From G965230065 sp965230065 (lineage in GTDB: Bacteria > Bacteroidota > Bacteroidia > Cytophagales > Cyclobacteriaceae): 64,000 nucleotides of DNA. The stretch covers positions 1,116,001 through 1,180,000 of the forward strand of contig OZ245942.1 of the NCBI GenBank assembly GCA_965230065.1, read 5' to 3'. Shown piece by piece: positions 36,762 to 46,442 of the stretch. The position numbers were made by a program, and so were the translations under genes. The stretch's first letter is position 1, and every line of letters starts with the position of its first letter. The notes beneath the pieces were generated by a model that saw only the letters and a list, made by a program, of their open reading frames with translations, was not told the origin of the DNA and ran no database searches.

Positions 36762-38222
36762 ATGGATGTTTTAAACGAATATTATCACCAAATGAACCGA
36801 CGGCATTTTCTTTCCCGCCTAAGCATGGGATTGGGAGGTGCAGCCCTTGGATCATTACTCGGTTGTACCGGACAAAATGAAGCAGCAACTTCCCTGGGTA
36901 ACCCACTGAATGGTATCCTTGACCCGTCTCATTTTGTGCCCAAAGCCAAACGGATTATTTACCTTTTCCAAAGCGGCGGCCCTTCGCAAATGGATTTGTT
37001 TGACTACAAACCCATGCTGCGCAAAATGCATGGGGAAGAATTACCCGATTCTATTCGACAAGGGCAACGGCTCACAGGGATGACTGCCGGGCAAAGTTCT
37101 TTTCCGCTGGCTTCTTCCCTATTTGATTTCAAACAGCACGGGCAAAGTGGCGCATGGGTGAGCGAACTCATGCCGCATACCGCAGACATTGTAGACGATT
37201 TGTGTTTTATCAAAACCATGCATACCGAAGCCATCAACCATGACCCGGCCATTACATTTTTCCAAACGGGTTCGCAGCAGCCCGGCAGGCCAAGTATTGG
37301 TTCATGGCTAAGCTACGGATTGGGTAGTATCAATCAGAACTTGCCTACTTTTATTGTGCTACTGTCACGGGGTTCGCAACGGCCACAGCCTATTTATTCC
37401 CGTCTTTGGGGAAATGGTTTTCTGGCTTCTTTGCACCAGGGGGTACAGTTTCGGTCGGGCAATGACCCTGTGCTTTACCTGAACAATCCGGAAGGCATCA
37501 ACGCTTCTTCACGCCGGAAAGTGCTGGACCACCTGAGCGAGCTCAATCACATGCACATGGAAGAATTTGGCGACCCCGAAGTGGCTTCCCGTATTTCTCA
37601 GTACGAAATGGCCTATCGCATGCAAACATCGGTTCCTGAAGCCCTTGACTTATCGGATGAGCCGGATGAAGTTTTTGAAATGTACGGGCCTGATGCCCGG
37701 AAGCCCGGTACGTATGCCGCCAATTGTTTGCTTGCCCGAAGGCTGGCTGAAAGGGATGTACGGTTTATCCAATTGTACCATCTGGGCTGGGACCAGCACT
37801 CCGACTTGCCCAAAGAAATTTCATTACAGGCCCGGGATACTGACCAGGCATCAGCAGCCCTGATTAAAGATTTGAAACGCCGGGGCTTGCTGGAAGATAC
37901 GCTGGTGATTTGGGGAGGTGAGTTTGGACGAACCAATTACAGCCAGGGAACACTCACAGCTGATAATTATGGACGCGACCACCACCCCCGCTGCTTCACC
38001 ATCTGGACGGCTGGGGGAGGCACCAAGCCAGGCTTTACCTTCGGGGAAACCGATGAATTCAGTTACAACATCGCCAAAGACCCCGTGCATGTACACGACT
38101 TTCAGGCAACCATGCTCCACCTGCTGGGCATTGACCATGAAAAACTTACTTTCAAGCACCAGGGCAGAAGATACCGCCTCACCGATGTGCACGGGCATGT
38201 GGTGAAGGATATTATTGCTTAA
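36762..38222 (+). CDS. DUF1501 protein with Tat signal, copy 4
   Basis: 486 residues. Tat signal NRRHFLSRLSMGLGGAALGS, immediately followed by LLGC, so it might be lipidated after Tat export; the other three copies lack this cysteine. Domain motifs are FQSGGPSQMDLFD, NHDPAITFFQTGSQQPGRPS, YHLGWDQHSDLP (Leu for the usual Gln, Ser for Gly), VIWGGEFGRTNYSQG and GRDHHPRCFTIWTAGGG. It ends overlapping by 11 bases with the unrelated gene on the other strand. Confidence 0.92.
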   Translation: MDVLNEYYHQMNRRHFLSRLSMGLGGAALGSLLGCTGQNEAATSLGNPLNGILDPSHFVPKAKRIIYLFQSGGPSQMDLFDYKPMLRKMHGEELPDSIRQGQRLTGMTAGQSSFPLASSLFDFKQHGQSGAWVSELMPHTADIVDDLCFIKTMHTEAINHDPAITFFQTGSQQPGRPSIGSWLSYGLGSINQNLPTFIVLLSRGSQRPQPIYSRLWGNGFLASLHQGVQFRSGNDPVLYLNNPEGINASSRRKVLDHLSELNHMHMEEFGDPEVASRISQYEMAYRMQTSVPEALDLSDEPDEVFEMYGPDARKPGTYAANCLLARRLAERDVRFIQLYHLGWDQHSDLPKEISLQARDTDQASAALIKDLKRRGLLEDTLVIWGGEFGRTNYSQGTLTADNYGRDHHPRCFTIWTAGGGTKPGFTFGETDEFSYNIAKDPVHVHDFQATMLHLLGIDHEKLTFKHQGRRYRLTDVHGHVVKDIIA

Positions 38223-39330
38223 GGGAAAGCAGCAAAGATTTCGCTTTTTCAAGTGTAGGATTCCCTACATCTTTCTGAGGTAGAAGTAAACATTGAAAGT
38301 ATAATTGATTTGAGTCGAGGGCATTGGTAATACCATTTCCATAATAAAATGGTGAAAAGGCAGTAGAATTCGTCTGGATCAGTATACTTATTTCTTCTTT
38401 GATGAGATGAGAAAACTCAGAAGCATCTTTTAAAATTATTTTGATGGTATGGGAATCCAGTATTTTAAAAATACCCTGATACGTGATAGAAGATATAATA
38501 ATCTGTGCACTGCCATTCAATAAAAGTTCTAATTCAGCTTCCAGCACCTCATTGTTCTTTTTATAATACATTTGGTACTGGTTTGCATACTTCTCAATGT
38601 GTTTAAAATCACTGTTGAGGTCACTAAGCGAGTTTGGGGTAAACGTATCTGCTACCAATACTTTATCATGTAAATAATGGGCAATCCGGGCGTCTACTTC
38701 ACTCCTCACTTTTTTATCAACCATTTTTTCATTTTCTATCAGTTCAAACACCACATTGCCTGCAGCAGGAAATCCATCTCTTTTAACGGTACTATAAGCG
38801 CCTAACAATATGGGCCTCCCGTACTTTTCTGTGCCGGAGAAAAGGCAAATGAGTTTTTTCACAGGCGTGGTATCTCCCTTTTTTTCGGCTTGAATAAATG
38901 TATAATTTTCAATCACATCATACGTGCCTTCCCAGTGTTCATTCATCGGATAATCAATATATACCTTTTTCCTGTTGACAACCCTTACAATAGCTTTCCC
39001 CACTGTTTCACGGGCAAAGGCATAATAATACATAATGTATAAAAGGTCCTGCTGGGTGTGGCTTCTGGGCTTGGCATGTGTTTTTTTAATGATTTCATCA
39101 TTGATCTCATCGTATTCAAGGCCAAACTCTTCATACAGAAGTGCCAATAATTCAGCCCGCGTCTTTTTTTCTATTACAAACTGCGGGTAGCGCTCAAAGT
39201 TTTTTGCCTTGCTCAATGAGGTGTAGTTCAACTGCAACTCCACCTCCGATTGGGTTATTTTAACTGACTTAAGGTAAGCCAATATTTTAGCAATGCGCTC
39301 TGCCAATTCTTTTCCTGATAGTTCTGCCAT
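38212..39330 (-). CDS. Hypothetical protein, 372 residues
   Basis: I do not recognise the family. The protein has no signal peptide and no membrane helix, so it should be cytoplasmic. The first ~60 residues are helical and resemble a helix-turn-helix (ELAERIAKILAYLKSVKITQSEVELQLNYTSLSKAKNF). A charged helical section follows to ~105, then a mixed alpha/beta body with aromatic patches (YIMYYYAFARETVGKAIVRV, YPMNEHWEGTYDVIENYTF) and a region with a GTEKYGRPILLGAYSTVK motif. It is monocistronic, faces against the PSD1 cluster and ends inside the DUF1501 copy 4 stop region. A regulator of the neighbouring loci is possible but unsupported. Confidence 0.75.
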   Translation of the reverse strand: MAELSGKELAERIAKILAYLKSVKITQSEVELQLNYTSLSKAKNFERYPQFVIEKKTRAELLALLYEEFGLEYDEINDEIIKKTHAKPRSHTQQDLLYIMYYYAFARETVGKAIVRVVNRKKVYIDYPMNEHWEGTYDVIENYTFIQAEKKGDTTPVKKLICLFSGTEKYGRPILLGAYSTVKRDGFPAAGNVVFELIENEKMVDKKVRSEVDARIAHYLHDKVLVADTFTPNSLSDLNSDFKHIEKYANQYQMYYKKNNEVLEAELELLLNGSAQIIISSITYQGIFKILDSHTIKIILKDASEFSHLIKEEISILIQTNSTAFSPFYYGNGITNALDSNQLYFQCLLLPQKDVGNPTLEKAKSLLLSLKQ

Positions 39331-39411
39331 ACTTCAAAAGTATCAGAAAATTTCAGAAAATTTCTTAAAGAAAATTCTTCTTTACTGCCATCCTGCTTTA
39401 TGATATTTTAT

Positions 39412-39445
39412 TTTGTTAATATTGTATTAGTCAAAATAATATTTG
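39412..39445 (+). promoter_or_regulatory. Promoter candidate for the second SusCD operon
   Basis: TTTG at 39412-39415 and, after 22 bases, AAATATTTG-type DNA whose TTTG is at 39442-39445. The -7 box is off by one from TAnnTTTG (TA at 39437-39438 with three spacer bases), so the match is weak. It sits 50 bases before the SusC start. Confidence 0.3.
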
Positions 39446-39495
39446 TTAAACATGGTATATATTAAATTTTTGCTGGTTATCTAACTTAAATAAAT

Positions 39496-42486
39496 ATGGG
39501 AAAATTTATTACTTATTTTAGTGTAATGCTTTTTCTGTGGCATTTTAATGCTTTCGGACAAAAAGCAGTTTCCGGAAAGGTAGTTTCCGAAGATGGCGAA
39601 TCATTGCCAGGCGTAACCGTACTGGAAAAGAATAGTACGAATGGTACAATTACCGATGTTGATGGCAGGTACAATCTCTCCCTTACTTCAGACGAATCTG
39701 TTTTAATTTTTTCATTCGTAGGGTACCAAAAACAGGAAGTAGTAGTAGGTGCACAATCTACAGTAGACGTTACTTTAGCTGAAAGCATCCAAAGCCTGGA
39801 CGAAGTGGTGGTCATTGCGTATGGGGCTACCGAGAAACGGAAGTTCACCGGATCGCTGACAACGGTAGATGCCGGAGAGATTTCCCAAATCCCTCAGGCA
39901 AGCCCAGTGCAAATGATGCAGGGAAGGGCCGCAGGGGTTTTGGTAGAAGACGGAAACGGACAACCCGGGAGTACAGGCTCTATCATTATACGGGGCGTGG
40001 GCACCTTGCAAACCGATGGAGGAACACGTGATCCATTGTACGTAATTGATGGTACACCCACTTCTTCTATGAACTCATTGAACCCCAATGACATTGAGTC
40101 TATCTCCATATTAAAAGATGCGTCCGCTACGAGCATTTACGGCTCCAGGGCTTCCAATGGAGTGGTATTGATTACCACAAAAACCGGAAAACAAGGGGAT
40201 ACGAAGTTTACATTCAATGCCCAATACGGGTTCGCTGATATTGAAAACCCCAATGGCTTCAGTATGATGAACTCCACCGAATACAAAGATTATTACCGGG
40301 AAGCCTACATCATGGCCGGGGAAGACCCTGACGATCCGTCCAGCGGGTTTTACCTGCCTGCGAATGCCGATAGCATCAACACAAACTGGCTGGATGATGT
40401 AACAAGGGTGGGCACAACACAAATGTATGAGCTCACCATGTCTAACGGCTCCGAGAAATCCAATCTATTTTCTTCGGTAAGCTATTTTGGACAGGAAGGT
40501 GTGGTCATCGGAACCGGATTTGACCGGTTTACCGGAAGGGTTAATTATTCTCTGGCACCCACAAATCAGTTTAAGGTGGACCTCAATGTTTTAGGAGCCT
40601 ATACCAATGAAGATTTAGAGTTTAACCAGGGCGGACGTTCCGGCATATTTTCTGGCGCTTTTAATGTAGCCCCAACTGCCTCCCCTTTTGCGTCTGCTTC
40701 TACACCCGATGCCCTGAACGGTTTGGGTTACAACTTCAATTTGCCCAGCAATGCCAACCACAACCCCATTGCCTCAGATGCCATGAACTTTAATGAGCGC
40801 ACACAGGTTCGCGTATTCCCCACCCTCAGGCTTACGTATGACCCTGTTGAAAACCTGACCCTGGCATCATCAGCCTCTGTAGATTACCGCAGCAGGGAAC
40901 GCAACTTGTATCAATCTAAGTTTTACCTGGCCGAAACGGATAACGGACGTGCCGAGCTGGAAGATGAGGTATTTGTGGATGCTAATTTTAATGTAACAGC
41001 AAAATATGAGTACGATATCAATGCCGATCATCAGCTTTCTCCACTCATCGGGTTTGAAACTTTTAGCAGCAACTATACCAACCAATACTCCGAATCCCGG
41101 GACTTTGCTTTTGATGGTGTAAATAATGTGGCCTTCGGGGGTGTTCCACTTTCGCGCGAATATGATTATAACAGCAATACGCTTGTTTCTTTTCTTGCCA
41201 GGCTGAATTATTCCTTCAAAAACAAACTCTTTGTAGATGCCACGTTCCGCAGGGACGGGTCTTCAAGGTTTGGCCCTGAAAACAGATGGGGTAACTTCTA
41301 TGCTTTTGGCGCAGGATACGACCTGATGAGTGAGCAATTTTTGCAATCCCAAACCTTTTTTAGTGCTTTGAAACTCAGAGCGAGCTATGGCATCCAGGGT
41401 AATAACGCCATTGGTGACTTTAGCTGGAGAAACTCTTATGGTAGCGGAGGGCAATTCATTGTGCCACCCAACGGTGGCGGTTCTGGCCTGCCAAACCCGG
41501 GGGCACAACCCGACACGCCCGGAAACACCAATCTCAAATGGGAACAAAGCGAAACGTTCAACGCAGGGGTGGATTTTGGCATGTTGAATAACCGGATTGC
41601 CGGTACAGTAGAATACTATGAGCGGTCTTCCATCGATTTGCTGGCACCCCGACTTATCTCCCAAACTTCAGGATTCACTGAAATCATCGATAATATTGGT
41701 AATGTTAAAAACTCGGGAGTAGAACTTTCAATAAATACCCAAAATATCAACAAAGGCGGTTTTGTATGGAATTCAGGTTTCAATATTTCATTCAACAAAA
41801 ATGAAATAAAAGCCCTGAACGGAGAAAGTGACACCTTATTTTCAGACACCCAGGGCCGTACCATTCGTATTATTGGCCAGCCCCTGGACCAGTGGTATTT
41901 GCCACAATATGCCGGGGTGGATCCGGGTACAGGAAGGCCCGTTTACCACACCACAGAAGGTGGGCTTACCTTTGATATTAACAATGCGAGCAGAATTGTG
42001 AGCGGCCAAAGCAGTATTACGCCCGACTATTATGGGGCACTCACCAACTCGCTTTCCTACAAAGGGATCACGTTTTCCTTTATGTTTTATTTCAAATATG
42101 GATACAAGGTTTACCGTGATAATATGCAGAACTTATCACTGCCCTCGGGCAATAACCAGCCTGCGTCAAACCTGGCCAGATGGCAAAACCCCGGAGACAT
42201 GACAGATGTGCCCAAGGCAGACGACCCCGGCGCACAGTTTGACTCTAACCGATGGCTGGAAGATGGCTCTTACATCAGGTTGAGAAATATTTCCCTCTCT
42301 TATCTTCTCCCCAAAAGTGCCAGCGAAAAGCTGGGCATGTCAGACATCAGCGTAAGTGTGCGGGGTGTCAACGTGCTCACATTTACAGATTTCAGGGGCT
42401 TTAATCCAGACGTGGGGCTTTATGAAGAAGATGACGACTACCCTCTTAACAGGACTATTACTTTTGGCATATCTGCAACTTTCTAA
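39496..42486 (+). CDS. SusC/RagA TonB-dependent receptor without STN domain
   Basis: 996 residues. Signal peptide to ~22 (FLWHFNAFGQ), a carboxypeptidase-regulatory-like domain at once (VSGKVVSEDGESLPGVTVLEKNSTNGTITDVDG in part), the plug motif LDEVVVIAYGATEKRKFTGSL, a plug with SIYGSRASNGVVLITTK, and a C-terminal barrel ending TFGISATF. Unlike the receptor at 26780 it has no STN domain and no adjacent sigma/anti-sigma pair, so it is probably regulated differently. Position before SusD and amino-acid genes suggests peptide or amino-acid-containing substrates, as known for RagA-type systems; that is inference. Confidence 0.95.
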   Translation: MGKFITYFSVMLFLWHFNAFGQKAVSGKVVSEDGESLPGVTVLEKNSTNGTITDVDGRYNLSLTSDESVLIFSFVGYQKQEVVVGAQSTVDVTLAESIQSLDEVVVIAYGATEKRKFTGSLTTVDAGEISQIPQASPVQMMQGRAAGVLVEDGNGQPGSTGSIIIRGVGTLQTDGGTRDPLYVIDGTPTSSMNSLNPNDIESISILKDASATSIYGSRASNGVVLITTKTGKQGDTKFTFNAQYGFADIENPNGFSMMNSTEYKDYYREAYIMAGEDPDDPSSGFYLPANADSINTNWLDDVTRVGTTQMYELTMSNGSEKSNLFSSVSYFGQEGVVIGTGFDRFTGRVNYSLAPTNQFKVDLNVLGAYTNEDLEFNQGGRSGIFSGAFNVAPTASPFASASTPDALNGLGYNFNLPSNANHNPIASDAMNFNERTQVRVFPTLRLTYDPVENLTLASSASVDYRSRERNLYQSKFYLAETDNGRAELEDEVFVDANFNVTAKYEYDINADHQLSPLIGFETFSSNYTNQYSESRDFAFDGVNNVAFGGVPLSREYDYNSNTLVSFLARLNYSFKNKLFVDATFRRDGSSRFGPENRWGNFYAFGAGYDLMSEQFLQSQTFFSALKLRASYGIQGNNAIGDFSWRNSYGSGGQFIVPPNGGGSGLPNPGAQPDTPGNTNLKWEQSETFNAGVDFGMLNNRIAGTVEYYERSSIDLLAPRLISQTSGFTEIIDNIGNVKNSGVELSINTQNINKGGFVWNSGFNISFNKNEIKALNGESDTLFSDTQGRTIRIIGQPLDQWYLPQYAGVDPGTGRPVYHTTEGGLTFDINNASRIVSGQSSITPDYYGALTNSLSYKGITFSFMFYFKYGYKVYRDNMQNLSLPSGNNQPASNLARWQNPGDMTDVPKADDPGAQFDSNRWLEDGSYIRLRNISLSYLLPKSASEKLGMSDISVSVRGVNVLTFTDFRGFNPDVGLYEEDDDYPLNRTITFGISATF

Positions 42487-42496
42487 TTTATCGATC

Positions 42497-43987
42497 ATGA
42501 AAAATAAAGTATATATATTATTCATTACAGCTGTCATGCTTTTTGGGTGCGAAGACTTCCTGGATGTTGAGTCAGAAACACTGACAACCCCTGAAGTGGC
42601 CTTAAATACTGAAAATGACATTGCCATAGCATTGCACGGGGCTTACTCATTTTTGAATGATGATGGCTTCGGTATGGAGCACAATGTAATAGCCGATGCA
42701 GCGACTGACAATGGAAAAATCCCATCAGACCGGGAATCGGCCGGGGCATCAGCAGACAGGCTTCCCTTTGCTTATAATTTGGACCTTTCAAGGCAAAATA
42801 CCGCAGTTGAATTGTGGAGAGAAGCGTATCAATCTATTTCGGCGGTCAATAATATTTTAGCACGCCTGGAAGAAGTTGAGTTTGATGCAGCTTATGAAGC
42901 CCGCGTAAAAGCAGAATGCCTTACGCTGCGTGCTTTGCTGCACTTTTCATTAACACAGGTTTTTGCGCAAGATTACAACTTCAGTACTGACCAAAGTCAC
43001 CTGGCAGTGCCGTATCAGACGGAAACAATACCAGGGTCTACGCCCGCCAGAAATACGATGGCTGAAGTTTACGCCATGGCACTTGGCGACATCAATGAAG
43101 CCCTTCCTTTATTTCAATCTTCAGGCAATGTGCTGATAGAGAACGGATACCGGGCAGGCGGTGATATTTATTTTCTTAACTATTACGCTGCTTTGGGGCT
43201 AAGGGCAAGGATGTATTTCTACAGCACCGATTATGAAAAAGCCCTTGCAGATGCCAACGAAATCCTTTCAGGGCCATTTACATTGGAGCCTGCCTATACC
43301 GTAAGTGAGTATAATAACGACGGAGAAATTGGCGACTTTATAGACCAATGGTATGGGTTGGCACCCAGGCTTGAGTCTGAGGCGATATTTCAGCTTGATA
43401 TCGACTCTGACGATGGAAATTTTGCCAACAGGTCGCTGATTGATATCTACACTGCCAACAATGGAAATGCCGCTCATGCCATTTCTCAAGACTTATTGAG
43501 CCTTTATGAAACCGGGGATGCAAGACTACACTGGTATTTTGATGAAACGGCTACTCCAGCCCTTGACCTGCACGTTTTTAAATATCCGGGCGGTTTGGGC
43601 ATTAATGCTGATGCCCACCACTTTCCGGTAATGCGACTTACAGAATTTCAACTGATGGCCGCCGAATGCGAAGCCAGGATAGGTGATCCTGCAAGGGCTC
43701 TTTCACTGGTGAATGCCATCACAGCCCGGGCCGGGGCAAGTGCTATTGCCTCTTCGGGAGAGCAGTTGGTTGAAGATATTATCACAGAAAGAAGAAAAGA
43801 GTTAGCCTTTGAAGGGCATCGGTTGTACGACCTCAAGCGGTTACAAAGAGGGTTTGTCAGAAATGATTGCGCCTCAACTACCAGTATATGCAGCGTTACC
43901 TACCCAACCAGCCTGTATGCATGGCCCATACCCGGGGCGGAGTTAGATGCAAATCCTGCCATGGTACAAAATGAAGGCTACAATTAA
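42497..43987 (+). CDS. SusD/RagB-type outer-membrane lipoprotein
   Basis: 496 residues from the ATG at 42497, 10 bases after SusC. The open frame extends 141 bases further up into SusC, which is not real: the downstream ATG gives a clean lipoprotein signal (MKNKVYILFITAVMLFGC) and the usual EDFLDVESETLTTPEVAL start. Family hallmarks are the helical core (VKAECLTLRALLHFSLTQVF, YYAALGLRARMYFYSTDYEKAL) and the C-terminal ITERRKELAFEGHRLYDLKRL. It binds substrate at the cell surface for the SusC partner. Confidence 0.94.
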   Translation: MKNKVYILFITAVMLFGCEDFLDVESETLTTPEVALNTENDIAIALHGAYSFLNDDGFGMEHNVIADAATDNGKIPSDRESAGASADRLPFAYNLDLSRQNTAVELWREAYQSISAVNNILARLEEVEFDAAYEARVKAECLTLRALLHFSLTQVFAQDYNFSTDQSHLAVPYQTETIPGSTPARNTMAEVYAMALGDINEALPLFQSSGNVLIENGYRAGGDIYFLNYYAALGLRARMYFYSTDYEKALADANEILSGPFTLEPAYTVSEYNNDGEIGDFIDQWYGLAPRLESEAIFQLDIDSDDGNFANRSLIDIYTANNGNAAHAISQDLLSLYETGDARLHWYFDETATPALDLHVFKYPGGLGINADAHHFPVMRLTEFQLMAAECEARIGDPARALSLVNAITARAGASAIASSGEQLVEDIITERRKELAFEGHRLYDLKRLQRGFVRNDCASTTSICSVTYPTSLYAWPIPGAELDANPAMVQNEGYN

Positions 43988-44001
43988 TAAATACTACCAT
44001 T

Positions 44002-45096
44002 ATGAACAGAATAATTAAATATACACTCATCATACCCATCATTGTGTTGTCTTCCTGCTTTGAAGACCAGGAATTTAATTTCCCTGATGAATTCAGTTAT
44101 GTTGCTTTTCAAAGCCCTGAAATAACAGCAGTGGAAGGAGAAACTACAGAGGTTTCCTTAACCATAATTTACTCGGGGCCAAGCTTGAGCAGCCCATTGT
44201 CAGTGCCTGTAAATATTGAAACAACAGATGGCACCAATGCGACAGCAGGGGTCGATTACAGCATTTCCGGCGAAAGCAGTTCACTAACTATACCTGCCGG
44301 GGAAGCCGAAGCCTCTTTGACCATCAATATTCTGGATAATGAAGATGCCGTAGGTCCCCGTGCTTTGGCTTTTAGCGCGGGCTCAGTAGATGGGTTAAAA
44401 ACCGGGTACCTGGGAAATGAAGAAGGCAGGTCTTCGGTAATTACCATTCTTGAAGATGATTTGGCTGAATTTGCCTACACCAGCTTTGAGGAACCAACAG
44501 CCGGAACAGTCAATAATTTTCCTTCCCAGGACGGGGTAGAACAAGTAAATGTACCGGGCGAAAACCCTGTTGACTACACTTTTGCGGGTGGAGAGCTGGG
44601 CTTTAATACATCGTATGTACCAGGGCAGGAAGGTGGGGCAGATAGTGGCTTGCTTTTCGGGGTTTCAAAATTTACTTCAGACCCTGACTGGGAGTACGAC
44701 ACAGGTGGGTTTCCTGATGGCGTGCAAGCCTATAGCACTTCAGATGCCGACGGCCTTATGGAAATTGTTTTTGACGAAGTAACCATTCCTGAAGGCACAG
44801 GAATCTTACAGGTTTCTTCCCAGTTATGGTTTTCTGACAGTTCGTGGGAAGAAGATGATGAAATAGATTATTTCTGGAGAACCGAAGACGGGGACGAACT
44901 CATCCTCTCCTTAAGGTCTAACGGTGAATCAATGACGGATGCCGCTGATGGTTCCGGAAACGTAATTGCTGAGCAGTGGACAAGTTTCATTGCTGAAGTT
45001 GAAAACATAAAAACCGGAAGCCTGGTCATCCAGATTGGCACTGACAGTGGCAGTGAAATATGCTTTATAGATGCTATTTCCATCAAAGGAATTTAG
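44002..45096 (+). CDS. Calx-beta-like surface lipoprotein
   Basis: 364 residues, 14 bases after SusD in the same operon. Lipoprotein signal ending VLSSC. Residues ~30-155 form a Calx-beta-type immunoglobulin-like domain (AVEGETTEVSLTI, then ATAGVDYSISGESSSLTIPAGEAEASLTINI), as in many third-gene PUL lipoproteins. Residues ~160-364 are beta-rich and acidic with a possible jelly-roll fold (FAYTSFEEPTAGTVNNF, GSLVIQIGTDSGSEICFIDAISI), similar in style to carbohydrate-binding modules. A surface glycan- or ligand-binding role fits position and fold but no specificity can be given. Confidence 0.7.
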   Translation: MNRIIKYTLIIPIIVLSSCFEDQEFNFPDEFSYVAFQSPEITAVEGETTEVSLTIIYSGPSLSSPLSVPVNIETTDGTNATAGVDYSISGESSSLTIPAGEAEASLTINILDNEDAVGPRALAFSAGSVDGLKTGYLGNEEGRSSVITILEDDLAEFAYTSFEEPTAGTVNNFPSQDGVEQVNVPGENPVDYTFAGGELGFNTSYVPGQEGGADSGLLFGVSKFTSDPDWEYDTGGFPDGVQAYSTSDADGLMEIVFDEVTIPEGTGILQVSSQLWFSDSSWEEDDEIDYFWRTEDGDELILSLRSNGESMTDAADGSGNVIAEQWTSFIAEVENIKTGSLVIQIGTDSGSEICFIDAISIKGI

Positions 45097-45176
45097 TCTT
45101 ACTTCTTCATCATATTCAGGAGAGTGGAGAACAATCACCGCTCCCTGAACATACATGACCAAATCATCAGATATAA

Positions 45177-46364
45177 ATGGAATATAACTATAAAGCATTA
45201 TCAAAAAGGGTAATTTCATCGGAGCAATCTTCTACCGTAAGAATTGCCGATAAAGCCAAGGCACTACGAGAAAAAGGACAAACCGTATTTGATTTTTCTG
45301 CCGGAAGGGCTTTTGAGCCTACACCCAACTATGTAATGGATGCAGCCATTAGTGCCATGAAAAACGGGGATACCCACCAAACCATGGCCCAGGGCACAAC
45401 CAAGTACCGTGAAGCCTGTGCCATAAAATTAGCACGGGAAAATAATATGGTGGCAGATCCCGAAACAGAAATTGTAGCAACAATGGGTTGCAAACAAGGG
45501 CTCACCATTTCTTTGTTGGCTGTGCTCAATCCGGGAGATGAAATTATTGTGGAAGACCCCTGTTTTGTGAGTTATAAGCAAACAATTCGGTATCTTGGCG
45601 GCAAGGCCGTTGCTGTCCCCTTGTTAAAAGAAAATAATTTTCGCTGGAAAAAGGAACAACTCGAGCAGGCAATCACACCTCGTACCAAAGCAATTATCAT
45701 GTGCACGCCGCATAATCCTACAGGTGTGGTACATACCCTTGAGGATTTGGAGGAAGTAGCCGAAGTTGCCCGCAAACACAGCCTTTTTGTAATTACAGAC
45801 GAACCTTATGAAAGGACAGTGTGGGGAAGAAGAAAACACATTAACATGGCTACACTTCCGGGTATGAAAGATTTGACAATCACCCTCATGAGCCTAACCA
45901 AGAGTTTCTCTATGGGCGGTTGGCGGATTGGTTTTGCCCAGGCCAATGCGCATCTGATTGCTCAAATGACCAAATTACAGCAACATTTGATAACTTGTGT
46001 GAGTTCATTTGTACAGGCAGGGGGTACCGTGGCTTTTGGGCAGGTTCCGCATGATGAAGTTTTGCAATATTGGAGCGAGTGGGAGAAAAAAGTTATTCAT
46101 TATACCAATTGCCTTGACAAAATAGAAGGCCTGAAGTGCTATACCCCGGAAGGTGGGTTTTATGCCTGGGTAGATATTTCTGAATTAAATATTTCTTCCG
46201 AAGCGTTTTCAGACCAACTGCTGGAAAAAGAAAATATGGCGGTGATACCCGGTGCTTCTTTTGGAGAGCAGGGAAAAGATTATATTCGAATAACCTGCGT
46301 AAAATCCTGGGATGAAATTGATCAGGGATTGGCACGCATCTACAGTTTTGTACAAGAACTTTAA
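45177..46364 (+). CDS. PLP-dependent class I/II aminotransferase
   Basis: 395 residues, cytoplasmic, fold type I. PLP lysine K242 in SLTKSFSMGGWRIGF; N180 in CTPHNPTGVV; D208 and Y211 in ITDEPYE; a probable carboxylate-binding arginine in DYIRITCV near the C-terminus. This pattern fits the aspartate/aromatic/kynurenine-type Iγ group, but the amino acid used cannot be told. Upstream is the Calx-beta lipoprotein (80 bases), downstream an amino-acid/dicarboxylate symporter, which supports a role in amino-acid breakdown. Confidence 0.93.
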   Translation: MEYNYKALSKRVISSEQSSTVRIADKAKALREKGQTVFDFSAGRAFEPTPNYVMDAAISAMKNGDTHQTMAQGTTKYREACAIKLARENNMVADPETEIVATMGCKQGLTISLLAVLNPGDEIIVEDPCFVSYKQTIRYLGGKAVAVPLLKENNFRWKKEQLEQAITPRTKAIIMCTPHNPTGVVHTLEDLEEVAEVARKHSLFVITDEPYERTVWGRRKHINMATLPGMKDLTITLMSLTKSFSMGGWRIGFAQANAHLIAQMTKLQQHLITCVSSFVQAGGTVAFGQVPHDEVLQYWSEWEKKVIHYTNCLDKIEGLKCYTPEGGFYAWVDISELNISSEAFSDQLLEKENMAVIPGASFGEQGKDYIRITCVKSWDEIDQGLARIYSFVQEL

Positions 46365-46442
46365 CCTTCAAGAGTCAATCCTTTTTTTGTAATTGGAAAG
46401 CTTGATACAAGAAAATTATTTTTAGACACTGAATATCAATGT

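Noticed and set aside
42356..42496. N-terminal extension of the second SusD
   Set aside because: It overlaps the SusC coding region by 131 bases, and the ATG at 42497 gives a normal lipoprotein signal.
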